Assembly: GCA_020152595.1 (NCBI GenBank) | Contig: JAIGNY010002805.1 | Location: 398,729-462,728, forward strand | Source: Chiridota heheva | Lineage: Eukaryota > Echinodermata > Holothuroidea > Apodida > Chiridotidae | Direction: 5' to 3' | Length of the DNA: 64,000 bases | Part shown: positions 12,198 through 23,140 of the stretch, piece by piece | Layout: each line of letters opens with the position of its first letter | How positions within the stretch are numbered: the stretch's first letter is position 1 | Position numbers and translations under genes: made by a program | The notes under the pieces: model-generated | Database searches by the model: none | Told to the model about the DNA's origin: nothing | What the model saw: the letters and a program-made list of their open reading frames with translations, nothing else

Positions 12198-13432
12198 GAA
12201 CCAAAAGGCTTTGTGGTGGCGATGCTTTTTCTTACAAGCTGATTAATTTGCAAAATTTGTATTCACTGTCATGTCATTGTATATCATGAATTGTTCCATG
12301 ATATTTATTCATAAGCCAAACCCACCATGCAGATCAATAAAATTGTTGACATTAGCATTTGCACAATAATTAACAACATTATCATAGAAAGTATGATGCA
12401 AAAATAGTTGCTCATTTATTATATTTCAAGAATTTGTCAGTAAGCCCCACCTACTCATTAATATTCATGATATCACTACAACATTAGAACATATGTACAG
12501 ACCATGACCCATGTGTGTACGTGATATAGCAAGAATCTGATATATTGTTGTTCATGAGATACAGTATGGGGTTTACATCAATTAGCACTTTCACATTAAG
12601 CCACACACACCATGCATATTAATGACATCTGCTGATAACATAAGCATGTACACATCATGCCCAATATGATGCAAAATGGATATACAGTTGCTCATTTAAG
12701 ACTATTTCCTAATTTTCACTTTAAGCCCCCGCCCACTTATTAGTATGCATGATATAACCACTAAAAACAATAGGGCACATCTACAAACCATGGGCTATCT
12801 GTCTTACCACATATGAACTGAATCTCATGTACAGTTCTTGAGATACTGTGTTTACAAGCTCTTTTCAACAAAATCATGTGAAGCCCTGCCCATTATGTAC
12901 ATTAATGAAATTCAATGTTTTTACATCTTGAACATGTACACACCAGCTAACATCATAATTATCCTAAATATGAAACTAAACAGACATGCAGTTGTTAAAA
13001 TATAAACATTTAAAAATTGTACATTTAGCCACACTGACTCATTAATATGCATGACATTACTAGCAAAAACAATGGGGCACATCTACGGACAATGGGCTGT
13101 GTATCGAATATGACATGAATCCAGTTTACAGGTCTTGAGATACCATACAAGCTTTTTTTAGCAAAATTAGCCCCGCCCACTACGTATGTTAATACATTTC
13201 AACGTTTTGTACCATGAACATATACACACCAGCTAATATTATAATTACACCAAATATGAAACAAAATAGACAAGCGGTTGTAAAAAATATGAACATTTCA
13301 AGATTTTTACATTAAGCCCCACCTACTCATTAATATGCATGACATCACCATCAAAAACAATACGGCACATCTACGGTCCATGGGTTACCCGTGTACCACA
13401 TATAACATGAATCCATCGCATCGGAACCAAAA
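12198..13432. repeat. Dispersed 1.2-kb modular repeat family, copy 1
   Basis: This shares long blocks with 20759-21946, 26827-28230 and 47889-48932. It starts at GAACCAAAAGGCTTTGTG and ends with GCATCGGAACCAAAAA. Inside, two half-modules alternate with a full period near 300 bp: one reads GCCCAC-YATGCATATTAATGA, the other GCCTACTC-ATTAATATGCATGA. The cores ATGCATATTAAT and ATTAATATGCAT are reverse complements. No protein frame is present. The class of element is not recognised. Confidence 0.88.
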
Positions 13433-14018
13433 AAGAAATGATTTCAATATCTGTTATGAAGATATCGATATTAAAAGATGTAAATAAAATCACTGATGTA
13501 CAAATCTTCTTTGCAAAAAATGATGTCTCACATAAACTTATAAATGTATCATATTGGAAATAAATTTATTATTCTCTAATACAGAAAAACAAAGTTTTGC
13601 AAATTTCTTTTTAAAAGTGGCATTAATACTAATTTCTACGCAGTATTTGCATTGTTGTGACGCGTGCATTAAATCCCATTAATGCACGACCATCATTGTT
13701 TGGTTTATTCCATTTTCAAAACAGGAAATATTCTTAATAAAGCGATTAAATATATGTAAAATTTTCTTGTTTTTCATTCTTTTTCTTTTTTTTTCTTTTT
13801 TTATGCAATTTAAACAATTTAACACAAAAAGTTTACAAAAAGATGAATGTTTTGGCATCAATTTTATATGTGTATTCAATGCACGGTTCAAAGACTTTGC
13901 ACTCGTGAATGACCCTCCTAAAGACGGGCTGTTCACTCGTGCCAAAGATCTTTGCCCTGTGCAATAAATATGCATATTAAAACTCTTACCTCAACATACA
14001 TTTAATAACAAATCCCTA
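13433..14018. other. Spacer with a short inverted repeat
   Basis: CGTGCATTAA at 13663-13672 is mirrored by TTAATGCACG at 13679-13688, a 10-bp perfect stem with a 6-nt loop. A less AT-rich patch at 13880-13960 has an acceptor-like TTTATTGCACAG on the - strand, but no matching donor or persuasive frame. No gene is called. Confidence 0.4.
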
Positions 14019-14069
14019 CTCCCTGGTACCAGGGAGCTGCCATCTAGAAATAAAAATGGTAGCTCCCTG
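14019..14069. repeat. Palindrome with three mutually pairing arms
   Basis: CTCCCTGGTACCAGGGAG (14019-14036) is an 18-bp perfect palindrome. Its right half also pairs with a third arm: CAGGGAGCTGCCAT (14030-14043) against ATGGTAGCTCCCTG (14056-14069) with a 12-nt loop and one mismatch. A similar palindrome CCCAGGGTCCTGGG with the same following GAGCTG lies at 22132-22145. Confidence 0.75.
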
Positions 14070-14469
14070 TTGGTACAACTAGACACATACAAACTCCTCT
14101 TGTATCTTACATCTTAGCTCCTTGAATCTGACACGCGGTCATTAAATCCACTGGAGGCCATTTCCATTTACAAACTTCAATCAAAGAAGTATTAATCTTG
14201 ATTTCCCTCATTACATCTTTACACACCACATGTACTGTACATAGAAATTGTTAATGAAATATAACTAAATAACAAGTTACATTTTGGGCTGTATATGCAG
14301 CCAGCTCTGTTGAATTAAGAGTAAAGTTAACCATATTTCAAGTCTTAAGATTATAAGTTATGCTGGAAACCTGGTCAAAAATCAAATGAAATCAAATCCA
14401 TAGTTCAAATGTGCTTTAAACATACTTCCAACACAGAACTAAACAAAATCAATATTCTCATCCAGGAAT

Positions 14470-14700
14470 GGTTGCAGTGGCGTAAATCCATTTGAAGAAG
14501 TAAGGGGGGGGGGGGGTGATTTCTAATTAGGGACTGACTATGTGTCGCTGAAGGTGGCACTTGTGCTCGATTTGTGGCATGGGGTCCAAGGGTCCACTTG
14601 ATGGCCCTGAGTGGGGCGGGTCCAAGGATGAGGCTCTGGTAGGGGTCCAGGGGGCGAAGCCCCCAGAAGCTCTTGCGAAATTGACATTTTGAGGGTAAGA
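14470..14700. repeat. G-rich dispersed-type repeat with hairpin
   Basis: A run of 12 to 13 G residues near 14503 is followed by G-rich sequence (GGGGTCCAAGGGTCCA, GGGTCCAGGGGGCGAAGC). GGGGGCGAAGCCCCC at 14650-14664 is a 6-bp perfect stem with a GAA loop, followed by AGAAGCTCTTGC. From memory this composition and hairpin recur in marine invertebrate genomes as interspersed repeats, but no other copy is in this window, so the assignment is inference. The open frame on the opposite strand is compositional. Confidence 0.4.
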
Positions 14701-15233
14701 TAATACGATCCAGCATATAGGAAGAGGTGTATTTCAAAGGTAAGATATACTTCAAAATTGATGGTAAATATGATCTATAACACACTTTTAAGTTTTACTG
14801 CCAAATTACCAGAATGAAACAGGCAGCTTTAAATTATAAATTCATAAAGAAAAGTTGGGAGGTCTTAATTACTACAATTATTTTATCCTTGTATTTGTTT
14901 TGTGATTTTTCAAGCATACAAGAGAGCAAACTAAAAATTCTTATTCCTAAAAAAATTCTTTCTTTTTTTTTTTCGAAAAATTAATCTTAAAAGCAGATAT
15001 ACCGTTTGGTTTGGTCAGCTGGTGTTTATTGGCTATACCATATCGTCCCTTTTTTCACCAAGTGGCGAATCTGCAAATTTGGCAAAAATGAGTTTTTGGC
15101 ATAATCAGCTGTTGTATGGCGTGCTTTACAGTGCCATCTATGTGGGGAGCTACACCACAGACCGGTTTTCTAGATACAGATGGTAGACTTTGGCAAATGT
15201 CACCATTCAATTGCCTTTTTCATGAATTGACTA
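14701..15233. other. Spacer, nothing recognised
   Basis: AT-rich, apparently single-copy sequence with no recognised feature. Confidence 0.45.
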
Positions 15234-15272
15234 ATGTCTATTTGCCATTCCAGAAAAACAATAATTTTTCAG

Positions 15273-15509
15273 GGACACATATTTTTTCTTGAGGCTGACG
15301 AATCTGCTGGTGCTGTCAACACTATTTTCCTTTATGATGCAGGTTATCAAAGTTTGATATTTCCGCTTGTTTATGCTGCCGACTCCCAGATCTACTTTCA
15401 CCCCGCCACTGGCTACGGCAACTATGCCGACTCCCAGATCTACTTTCACACCACCACTGGCTACGGCAACTATGTGGACCTTTCTAACAGTACATCACCT
15501 CCTCTTTGA
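15273..15509 (+). CDS. Candidate terminal exon, unknown protein
   Basis: A strong acceptor-like AATAATTTTTCAG ends at 15272, and the frame then stays open for 78 codons to TGA at 15507-15509. The frame is also open upstream to an ATG at 15234. The translated segment has balanced composition and a tandem 16-residue duplication: ADSQIYFHPATGYGNY at 15378-15425 and ADSQIYFHTTTGYGNY at 15426-15473. The duplication is 48 bp and so in frame. No homologue is recognised and no donor partner is identified. It could be a last exon, a repeat-derived frame or chance. Confidence 0.3.
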   Translation, partial: GHIFFLEADESAGAVNTIFLYDAGYQSLIFPLVYAADSQIYFHPATGYGNYADSQIYFHTTTGYGNYVDLSNSTSPPL

Positions 15510-16357
15510 CTTCAATGAAGACTCCTGTAGTCATGGTGAACTTGTTAATATAAACCTTGCTAATGATCTGTACCCCACAAGCACCTTCTCCTTGAATTCA
15601 ACAAAACAAATACTGAATATCATCAAATAACATCATACAACTAACAAACCCCCACAGACCACATCCCTAACTGGAATCTCAAGAATACCAATTGTCCACT
15701 TCTCCAAAACCATCTGTAATTCTCATTTAACCTCTCATACCCTGGACAAGAAGATCCCACATGCCACCTTAAGCCTCCTACACTATCCCAAAAACCTCTA
15801 AATCGCCAAACCACCCCTTCCCACCCCCTTAAAAAAAAAAACCTGGGTTCAATGACTAGTGCAAAACTGCAATCAAGAAGAACGAGAAGAAAGCCCTTTT
15901 CAAACCCGACCCGACCACACATAATCTCAACCTATTTCTTATCTACCATGCAAAGGCAGTTACAAAACCACGACCTGAAATCAATGCAGAAAGGTGTATA
16001 GCAAGGGTGAGGCCAAAATATATATCCTTCAACGTATTTGCTACAATCTCAGTTTTGGCCCGAGTCATTGAGGCCATTCTTTTTGAGGAAAGAGTGTATC
16101 AATGGGGATGGAGGTGCCTCAAGGTAGCCACAGTGAGTAGCCACGATATTCAGGCTGTTACCAAAACTATGAGGGTCTAGAACTGATTGACCTTCAAAAT
16201 GTAAGAAACCTGTGCTTTGCATAAATTCCCCTCCCCCCTTCCCCCCGCACCCCCTTTTTTACAAAAAACCTACATTTAAGGAATGCATGAATAAGGCTTT
16301 AAGGTGCTATCCAATTTTTGTAATTAACTCATAAACCATATTCAAAGAAACATTTAC
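15510..16357. other. Spacer, nothing recognised
   Basis: Contains an A-run near 15829-15840 and a C-rich stretch at 16229-16254. No exon or mobile element is recognised. Confidence 0.45.
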
Positions 16358-16480
16358 CTGGACATAAATGACAAGATAATACGATGGCCCCCGTAAGTCA
16401 ATCTTCTCAGTTGTCAAACGGATCGTTATAAATGGTACAATTGAAGCAATTAAATGTCCATTGGATATCACAAGTGACAT
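16358..16480 (-). CDS. Weak candidate exon with donor site
   Basis: On the - strand a frame starting at ATG (16480-16478) runs 41 codons without a stop to a consensus donor, CAG followed by GTAAAT (exon edge at 16358). Its last residues read EKIDLRGPSYYLVIYVQ. No acceptor precedes it, since the stop upstream leaves no usable AG, so it would have to be a first coding exon. It lies downstream of the ankyrin-like exon, which also has its own start, so the two need not belong together. Chance is a serious alternative. Confidence 0.18.
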
Positions 16481-17163
16481 CAGATAACATTACACTCTCA
16501 AGTCTGGGAACCCCAAGGGGACATTCTAGGAATGAAATGCATCTTAATTGCCACTGCCCCAAAACACTTGGCAGCCATGGACGCATGGCACAGAGCGCGG
16601 CTGTTAAGAGTGTACAGCTGTGCAGTGCTATCAATATTTTAGATCAAATAATGTTATTTTCTTTAATCAAATATGTGTCTGAAATTAGAGAAATCATATT
16701 TATCTGAGACAGTGGACTGTGTGTATAGAATTCATGTGCATCAAGAATGTTGACCACCAGTTGTAATCTATTTTCCATGTTTTTCTTTCTATGACTTGAA
16801 CTAGTCTTTTAGATTTTCTAAATATATGCTCTTTGATTGTTGGGGGCAGAGACAAATATCCCCAACCCCTCTGACTATGATTTATTCATTGCAGAGGGAA
16901 GGTGGTCGCCAGCATATTTGCCTTGCATCCATACCAAAAAAAATATTTGGTCTCATATGAAAGCATCTTCTTCACTTCAGTAAAAATAAAACAAACCAAA
17001 TTTTCTGTAATTCATGATTTCAATCCTTTTCAAAGCATTTTACGCAAATGTTTTCAATTAGTATCCACATCACTAAATACCGCCAATATAGTTCTACATA
17101 AAAAATATAGTAAGTAAATATCACCCAAATATATCCCAAAAGTTATGAGTTCATTAAACTGAC

Positions 17164-17320
17164 CTCGTCTCTTATGTCCACAAACTCGCATTTTCGTAGG
17201 ATCTCCCGTGCACCATGTGTGTTGCCGTTGGTGATGTGCGAGAACAGTATACTCGCCTTGCTGATGCTTGACATCATTTCTATTTCAGTTGATGCATTTC
17301 ATTGTTTTAATGAGGTATTC
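17164..17320 (-). CDS. Coding exon, ankyrin-like repeat start
   Basis: On the - strand a textbook acceptor (CTTTTCTTTATCATTACCAG, ending at 17321) opens an exon of 157 nt that ends at a donor, GAG followed by GTCAGT (exon edge 17164). After 43 nt of probable 5' UTR, tandem ATG codons (17277-17272) begin 38 open codons with GC-rich third positions, unlike the AT-rich surroundings. The residues FSHITNGNTHGAREILRKC fit the two-helix body of an ankyrin repeat, and VDIRDE fits the following hairpin, which the intron would split before the usual G-T-P-L. I infer a first coding exon of an ankyrin-repeat protein. Later exons were not found with confidence in the window. The gene identity is unknown. 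Confidence 0.5.
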
Positions 17321-18285
17321 CTGGTAATGATAAAGAAAAGAATAAAGTTGATAATCAAATGAAACAAACTGTAACTATAATTAATTGGTTTGACATTGAA
17401 TTTTGTTTAACAAATTTGCCATTTCAAGTCTTTGTTTTACCACAAGATTGAAACAATCTCATTAAAATAGCGGATATATACTTCTTTCTCCTACTTTATT
17501 TTACTATTGCCTATTGTACTGTCTTCCATGCTACAATCATGGCCAAACGTGTTGAGGCAAAAATCCTCAAATATTATAAGCACCATTCCCTCTTTCAATT
17601 TTGTGCACCAGCAATTGGGTACAGTGGGGATGAGCAATGGTACTGTATATGGAGAATCTGCCAATGTTCTTCCTCTTGAAGTGCTGGTTTCCCCTCAAAA
17701 AGTCCTGCACATTACCTGCACATTACCTCGCACAAAACCTAGAACAATTTGACTTCCACCTACTTAATTTTTGCCATGATTGTAATGTTGCACTATTAAG
17801 CAAGATACAAACAAACTAGGATATTAGCACTCTCAAGAGCGCATACCTCCTGTTGCAATTCCAACCATGCCTAGAATAATTTTATTTGATCCCCATATCC
17901 AATATAATCTACCTCAAAATTCCTAGGCCCACCACAACGTTTTGATCTGTAGGCCTAATGAACATTTGCTATCTAAACACTTGAAGATCATCTTCTGACT
18001 GGATTTCTTCCAAGGCCATAACATTGTTTCCAGTTTTATTTGAAGCATCATTGTTTGAGCTCTATTCAGCCGGGATTTCACATTCCATCATTTTCCATTC
18101 ATGGAAGAAACAAATTATATCATTTTCATTGATTCCAGGAACACTTGATGTAAGTCTCTTTGAGTCCAGAAAATAGATTGTTCAGATCTTCATTCAGAGC
18201 ACAAAGTCATTGTTCAGCACATTCCATTGGGATGCCAACTTAGTCTTGATAACTTTGTCTTAACAGATCTCATCCTAAAACTTCC
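17321..18285. other. Spacer, possibly intron of the - strand gene
   Basis: AT-rich single-copy sequence upstream (in gene orientation) of the ankyrin-like exon. No exon or repeat is recognised. Confidence 0.4.
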
Positions 18286-18840
18286 CCACCCTCAATTTCT
18301 GCCCTTCCCCTGTTCCAATAGTCTTAAATTTCATCACTTCTTCATGAAACAGAATTAAAACTTCACACCAAATTCAATCAAAATCAATAATCAGTTCTGG
18401 GGATATCTTAATGACAGAAAACTCACCTTAAAATGTCCCCACCCCTCCATTTTCACCCTTCCCTGTTCCAATATGTCTCAAAAATTAGTAACTTCTTCCT
18501 TAAACATAACCAAACCACACACCAAATTTAAACCAAATCCAATTATCAGTTCAGGAAACAATTTGATGACAGACAGGCAAACAGAGGTAAAAATATCCCC
18601 CGCCTCCACCACCCCACCCCCATTTTCACCCTTCCCTTTCTGGAGATTCCAGTATGTCTCAAATTGTTATCACTCCCCTTCCAATATATCTCCAATTGCA
18701 GTAACAGTAACAAAACCACACCCCAAATTTAATCCAAATCCAGTCATCAGTTCTTCAGATATTTTGATGACAGGCAAACAAACAAACAAACACAGGCAAA
18801 AACCTAATCTCTGTGCAACTTGGTAGGCGGAGGTAACAAC
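18286..18840. repeat. Degenerate tandem repeat of about 160 bp, 3+ copies
   Basis: The order CCCCACCC, then TTCACCCTTCCCTGTTCC, then ACACCAAATTTAAACCAAAT, then ATCAGTTC, then GATGACAG repeats at about 18286, 18440 and 18605. Copies differ by substitutions and indels. The last ends with an AAACAAACAAACA tract and TTGGTAGGCGGAGGTAAC, a tail I associate with interspersed invertebrate repeats. The 117-codon frame here is an artefact of the C-rich repeat. Confidence 0.7.
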
Positions 18841-19146
18841 TAGTGATTCTGTGTGAACTCGTGAACATTTGGGTAGACCATCTGCACTGCATACTGCATG
18901 AACATAAATCACAACCTAAATTTTATTAATCAAAACATCAAAATTCTATTAAAATACCATTAATTTATAACTTTTCGCATGTAGTAAGCATTCAAATGGA
19001 AATATTTTACATTTCATGTATCATCCATAAATTAGTATTAGTATAATGAAAATGGGAACATTTCAGGTTATATTGCTGTAGATAATGGATTTAAAGGAAG
19101 GTAAATTACATTGAATGGAAACATTGAGGTCCACAACCTGCTAATT

Positions 19147-19400
19147 AAAGATCTCTGCATGGACAGATGAGATAACTTGACCAAAATTACTTAATATTCA
19201 TGTAAAGAACATGAAAAGCAGACATTCCTATTATCAGAAAGATCTCTGCATGGACAGATGAGATAACTTGACCAAAATTACTTATATTCATGTAAAGAAC
19301 ATGAAAAGCAGACATTATATTCAGAAAGATCTCTGCATGGACAGATGAGATAAAAGCATAAAAGAACATGAGAGGCAGACATTCTTATCATCAGAATCAG
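19147..19400. repeat. About 89-bp tandem repeat, 2.7 copies
   Basis: AAAGATCTCTGCATGGACAG starts at 19147, 19238 and 19325 (spacings 91 and 87). Units share GATGAGATAACTTGACC, AAGAACATGA and GCAGACATT. The third copy lacks an internal segment. Confidence 0.9.
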
Positions 19401-19788
19401 TTGAAATTGACCATTTTACCTTTCTTGCATCGCGAAGTGTTGAAATGCACTTTTCAAATCAAATGTGATTATGTATGAATAAGCATACAACATCATTTTC
19501 TTACGTAAATCTTTTTGATTTTTGATTAAGTACCGCAATTGATTGAAGGAAAGTAAGGTGGGGAGGGGATACACAAAAATGTTTTGGATCAGTTTGTGTT
19601 AAACATATGTACATCAAATTGTCTGATTTTCTTTTTGGAAAATGACGTATGCAGAGTTCAATGCCTGGTGAAAAAGTTGGTTTTAAAAATCCCAAAATAC
19701 TTGTTTATTTTGGGTTTTTCCTAGGCAGATCTGTGCACTATAACATCGCGGATTATCAAGCAAAATGTTATCTTTAGTTCTGTTATAA
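19401..19788. other. Spacer, nothing recognised
   Basis: Unique AT-rich sequence without a convincing frame. Confidence 0.4.
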
Positions 19789-19849
19789 AATGGCAGACTT
19801 GCTGCTTGTCAAAGGAAGGCTGATAAGAGAACCACCGACATCTGGCATG

Positions 19850-19965
19850 AATCCTTGTTATCGCGCGTGCTCTCAGCTTGTTGGTATTCAGGGATTATTT
19901 TGACGGGTTTTGTTTGTCACGTGACGCTGGGTTTGACGATTGGCCCACGGCCTAAGGCTGTTGTG
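19850..19965 (-). promoter_or_regulatory. Possible promoter: E-box and CCAAT box
   Basis: A local CpG-bearing island holds the perfect palindromic E-box GTCACGTGAC at 19916-19925 (the USF/MITF-type site). An inverted CCAAT (ATTGG at 19939-19943) and TGACG half-sites also lie here. Read on the - strand the order is CCAAT, E-box, then downstream sequence, which would suit transcription toward the ankyrin-like exon 2.6 kb away. No initiator or first-exon donor could be fixed, so this is inference from motif clustering. Confidence 0.25.
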
Positions 19966-20121
19966 AAATGATGGCTTTGGAAAAAATTAATTAAGAACTT
20001 TGGTCTATACCAACAGACCACAACTAATTTGACTATGGTCTCTACCAATCAACCACAATCAATTAGCTTAATAAAGTGATGAACAGGGGTCGAATTTTAA
20101 ATTTTTCACAGCTGTTCCACG

Positions 20122-20149
20122 GAATAGTGCTTTCTTAAAAACACTATTC
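20122..20149. repeat. Short hairpin GAATAGTG / CACTATTC
   Basis: Two 8-bp arms with a 12-nt loop, preceded by CCACG. A related hairpin, GAACAGTGA / TCACTGTTC, lies at 23112-23140 and is preceded by CCACA, so both may derive from one element. Confidence 0.5.
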
Positions 20150-20758
20150 TGGATCAAATTTCAGTTCCAAAATTTTGCCAATAAAAAAGCAAACTCCTTG
20201 CTTTAAATTGGATACACCTTTTTTGTCATAATTTACCTGTAGAGAAACAAGAAATAAATAATAGTCATAAGGCTGCTGTGCACGTGTCAAAATTATAAAC
20301 ACAAGTAAGGCTGTAACACGTATCGTATCATACAGTGTATGTACAGGGTAAATACGTAACACAACTAATGATAGTTGCGTTAGTTAACACATGCAAACAC
20401 AGTGTCAGGGATGTGAGGACAAAAATTATTTTAAAATTATGAATATGTAGCACAAATTCTAACGTCTTCGGCAAATGGCATGGAGGGTGGGGGAGAGAGG
20501 GGGTCAATTTGATCATACCACGTGCTGGAAAATATATTTTCCAAACAACAAAAAAACTTAAAAGGCATTGGGGAGAAAATTGAATTCATGGAGATATTTG
20601 AACATCAAAACATGCAATTCTAACGAAAGCTATGAGCTGTTTTGTATAAATTATAATATGTGGGTCAATGTGTAATTCTAACTTTTTCTTGCCAATTACG
20701 GAAGTTCTATGAATGACCTCTTGGTGGGAACTTATATTTTGTCACCAACAAAAAAACA

Positions 20759-21946
20759 GAACCAAAAGGTTTTGTGCATCCGGTGCTTCTTTTTCATAAG
20801 CTGATTAGTTTGCAAAATTTGTATTTACTGTCATTTCATTAAATATTATAAAATATTTGTTCCACAATATTTATTAATAAACCACACCCACCATACAGAT
20901 CAATACAAATGTTGACAATATTAGCAATTTCCACAATAATTAACAACATCATCATACCAAGTATCATGCAAAAACGATTGTTCATTTATCCTATTGCAAG
21001 AATTTGTCAGTATAGCCCCACCTACTCATTTATATTCACTACCACAACATTAAAACATATGTACAGACCATGACCCATCTGTGTACCTGAAATAGCATAG
21101 ATTTAATGTATTGTTCATTGGGTACGGTATGGTGTTTACATCATTTAGCACTTTCACATTAGGCCATGCCCACCATGCATATTAATGACATCTGCTGATA
21201 ACATAAGCATGTGCACAATAACCAACAAAATGATCATGCCCAATAAGATGCAAAACGGACATTGCTCATTTATCACTTTTTTTTTTAAATGTTCATTTTA
21301 ATACCCTCCCACTTATTAATATGCATGGTATCACCACCACAAACAATATGGCACATGTACAGACCATGGGCTATAAGTGTATCAAATATGACATGAATCC
21401 TTCTCATTCATTCTTGAGATAACGTTTACAACCTCTTTTCAGCAAAATCATATTAAGCCCCGCCCACTATGCATACTAATGAAATTCAACATTTTTACAT
21501 CATGAACATGTACACATCAACTAACATCATAATTATCCCAAATATGAAACAAAACAGACATGTGGTTGTTAAAATATTAACATTTCAAGATTTTTACTTT
21601 AAGCCCCGCCTACTAATTAATATGCAAGATATCAACACCAAAAACAATAGCACAAATCTACAGATCATGGGCTATCGGTGTACCACATATGAACTGATTC
21701 CAATTAATAGTTCGTAAGATACTGCCTTTACAAGCTATTTTTAACAAAATCATGTTAAGCCCCGCCCACTATGCATATTAATAAATTTCAACGTTTTTAC
21801 ATCATGTACATGTACACACCAGCAAACATCATAATTATCCCAAATATACACACACATACATACACACACCCATACATACATACATACACACACACATGCC
21901 ATCATGACCGCACAGGTTCCTGATGCTATTGCATCGGACCCAAAAA
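20759..21946. repeat. Dispersed 1.2-kb modular repeat family, copy 2
   Basis: Starts GAACCAAAAGGTTTTGTGCA and ends GCATCGGACCCAAAAAA. Module cores occur near 20880, 21014, 21163, 21299, 21455, 21601 and 21759, alternating between the two octamer orientations. Near the end a (CA)n/(TACA)n tract (21845-21896) precedes a terminal palindrome, CCTGATGC-TATT-GCATCGG. This end structure recurs in copies 3 and 4. Confidence 0.88.
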
Positions 21947-23111
21947 ATGAGGTCACACACAAAGTTCATTTAATGAGGTCTAGCATCCCACATTAATTTC
22001 TCAGAATTACTACACACGCATATCATTGTTTCTAGTTATTTATTCTACAAATGGAACACTTTTCAAGCAAGCATTAACATCCCCCTACAGATATATCCCC
22101 TGTTAGTAAATAAATCCCCAATTAAGCTAAGCCCAGGGTCCTGGGAGCTGTTATTTCTACAGATCCATGGTAAGCCTAAGAAGGAAACTGCCCAGGGAAA
22201 CTGTTCCCCAGGTAGTACGTCCTGAAATGCTTTCCACATGGAATGTGTACTGACATACTTTTAGAGCTGTGAACATTTAGAGATTTTAATAAACGTTTAC
22301 ACGCCAAAAAGTGAGTGTACACGCATTTAGTATCGTGAATTTCGGAAGTACACCAAAATTGCTTCAATTTACGATGCTAAGTAAACAAGATCGAGCGACC
22401 AGCATGGCAAAAGTATTGACCCCATTGCCCAAATAGATGCTGGAATTTTGCTTTCCAAATCATGAAAAGTGCATTTCCACAGTATAAATCATCATTTTTA
22501 TGGAAAATGGGCATGGAAATTTGGATAAGAAAGAACAGAAAAGTTTCCTTTAATGTCATGTAATCTTAACATCGCATAACGTTTTTGCCGTACTCGCAAG
22601 GGCTTTCAGTAAAAACCTTGGATGCTGTGATACCCCGGCACCTCGCCGTAATTAATTTCAAAATTACGCCATCACCCCAGAAATACAGTTAATCTGTAAA
22701 ATGGCTGCGATCTTCATGAAGCTGAAGCTGCAGAATTTCAGCCCTGCTGAACCCTTTTTCGTTTATTTATTTTACAATATTTTTTTTTACTTTCTTGCAA
22801 AATTAATTTGACTCATTAGGTAATGTTTACATGTAAATGTACTGATCACCACCATTAAAGAATTTTCACTGTGTATTTTGTGGTCAATTTTACAGCTTGT
22901 AAAACGGTCTTGACAGGAGTTAGATCAAAACCTAATGTTATGTTATTGTTAGTTTCAGCGGTCCATCTATGAATGATTGTGCCAGTAATTGCAGGAAAAG
23001 AAAAAAATATTTGTTACAAGGGATTTTACTCTTAGAACATATTTTATGAACAGAAAAAATATATTGCAGGCTGTTGATGTTATATGTTTGAGAAAAAACA
23101 ATTCTTCCACA
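21947..23111. other. Spacer with a palindrome at 22132
   Basis: CCCAGGGTCCTGGG at 22132-22145 is a near-perfect palindrome followed by GAGCTG, like the one at 14019. The rest is AT-rich with no convincing frame. Confidence 0.45.
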
Positions 23112-23140
23112 GAACAGTGATGTTTGAAAATTCACTGTTC
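23112..23140. repeat. Short hairpin GAACAGTGA / TCACTGTTC
   Basis: Perfect 9-bp arms with an 11-nt loop. Another CACTGTTC follows at 23153, giving a competing arm. Related to the hairpin at 20122. Confidence 0.55.

Noticed and set aside
13880-13960. - strand exon candidate after TTTATTGCACAG
   Set aside because: Two frames are open, neither has a donor or recognisable product.
14405-14785. 126-codon - strand frame
   Set aside because: Open because of G-rich repeat sequence. Pro/Leu-rich and without recognisable domain.
18473-18912. 117-codon + frame and 80-codon - frame
   Set aside because: Both lie in a degenerate tandem repeat and show the same repeated segment, so they are not a gene.
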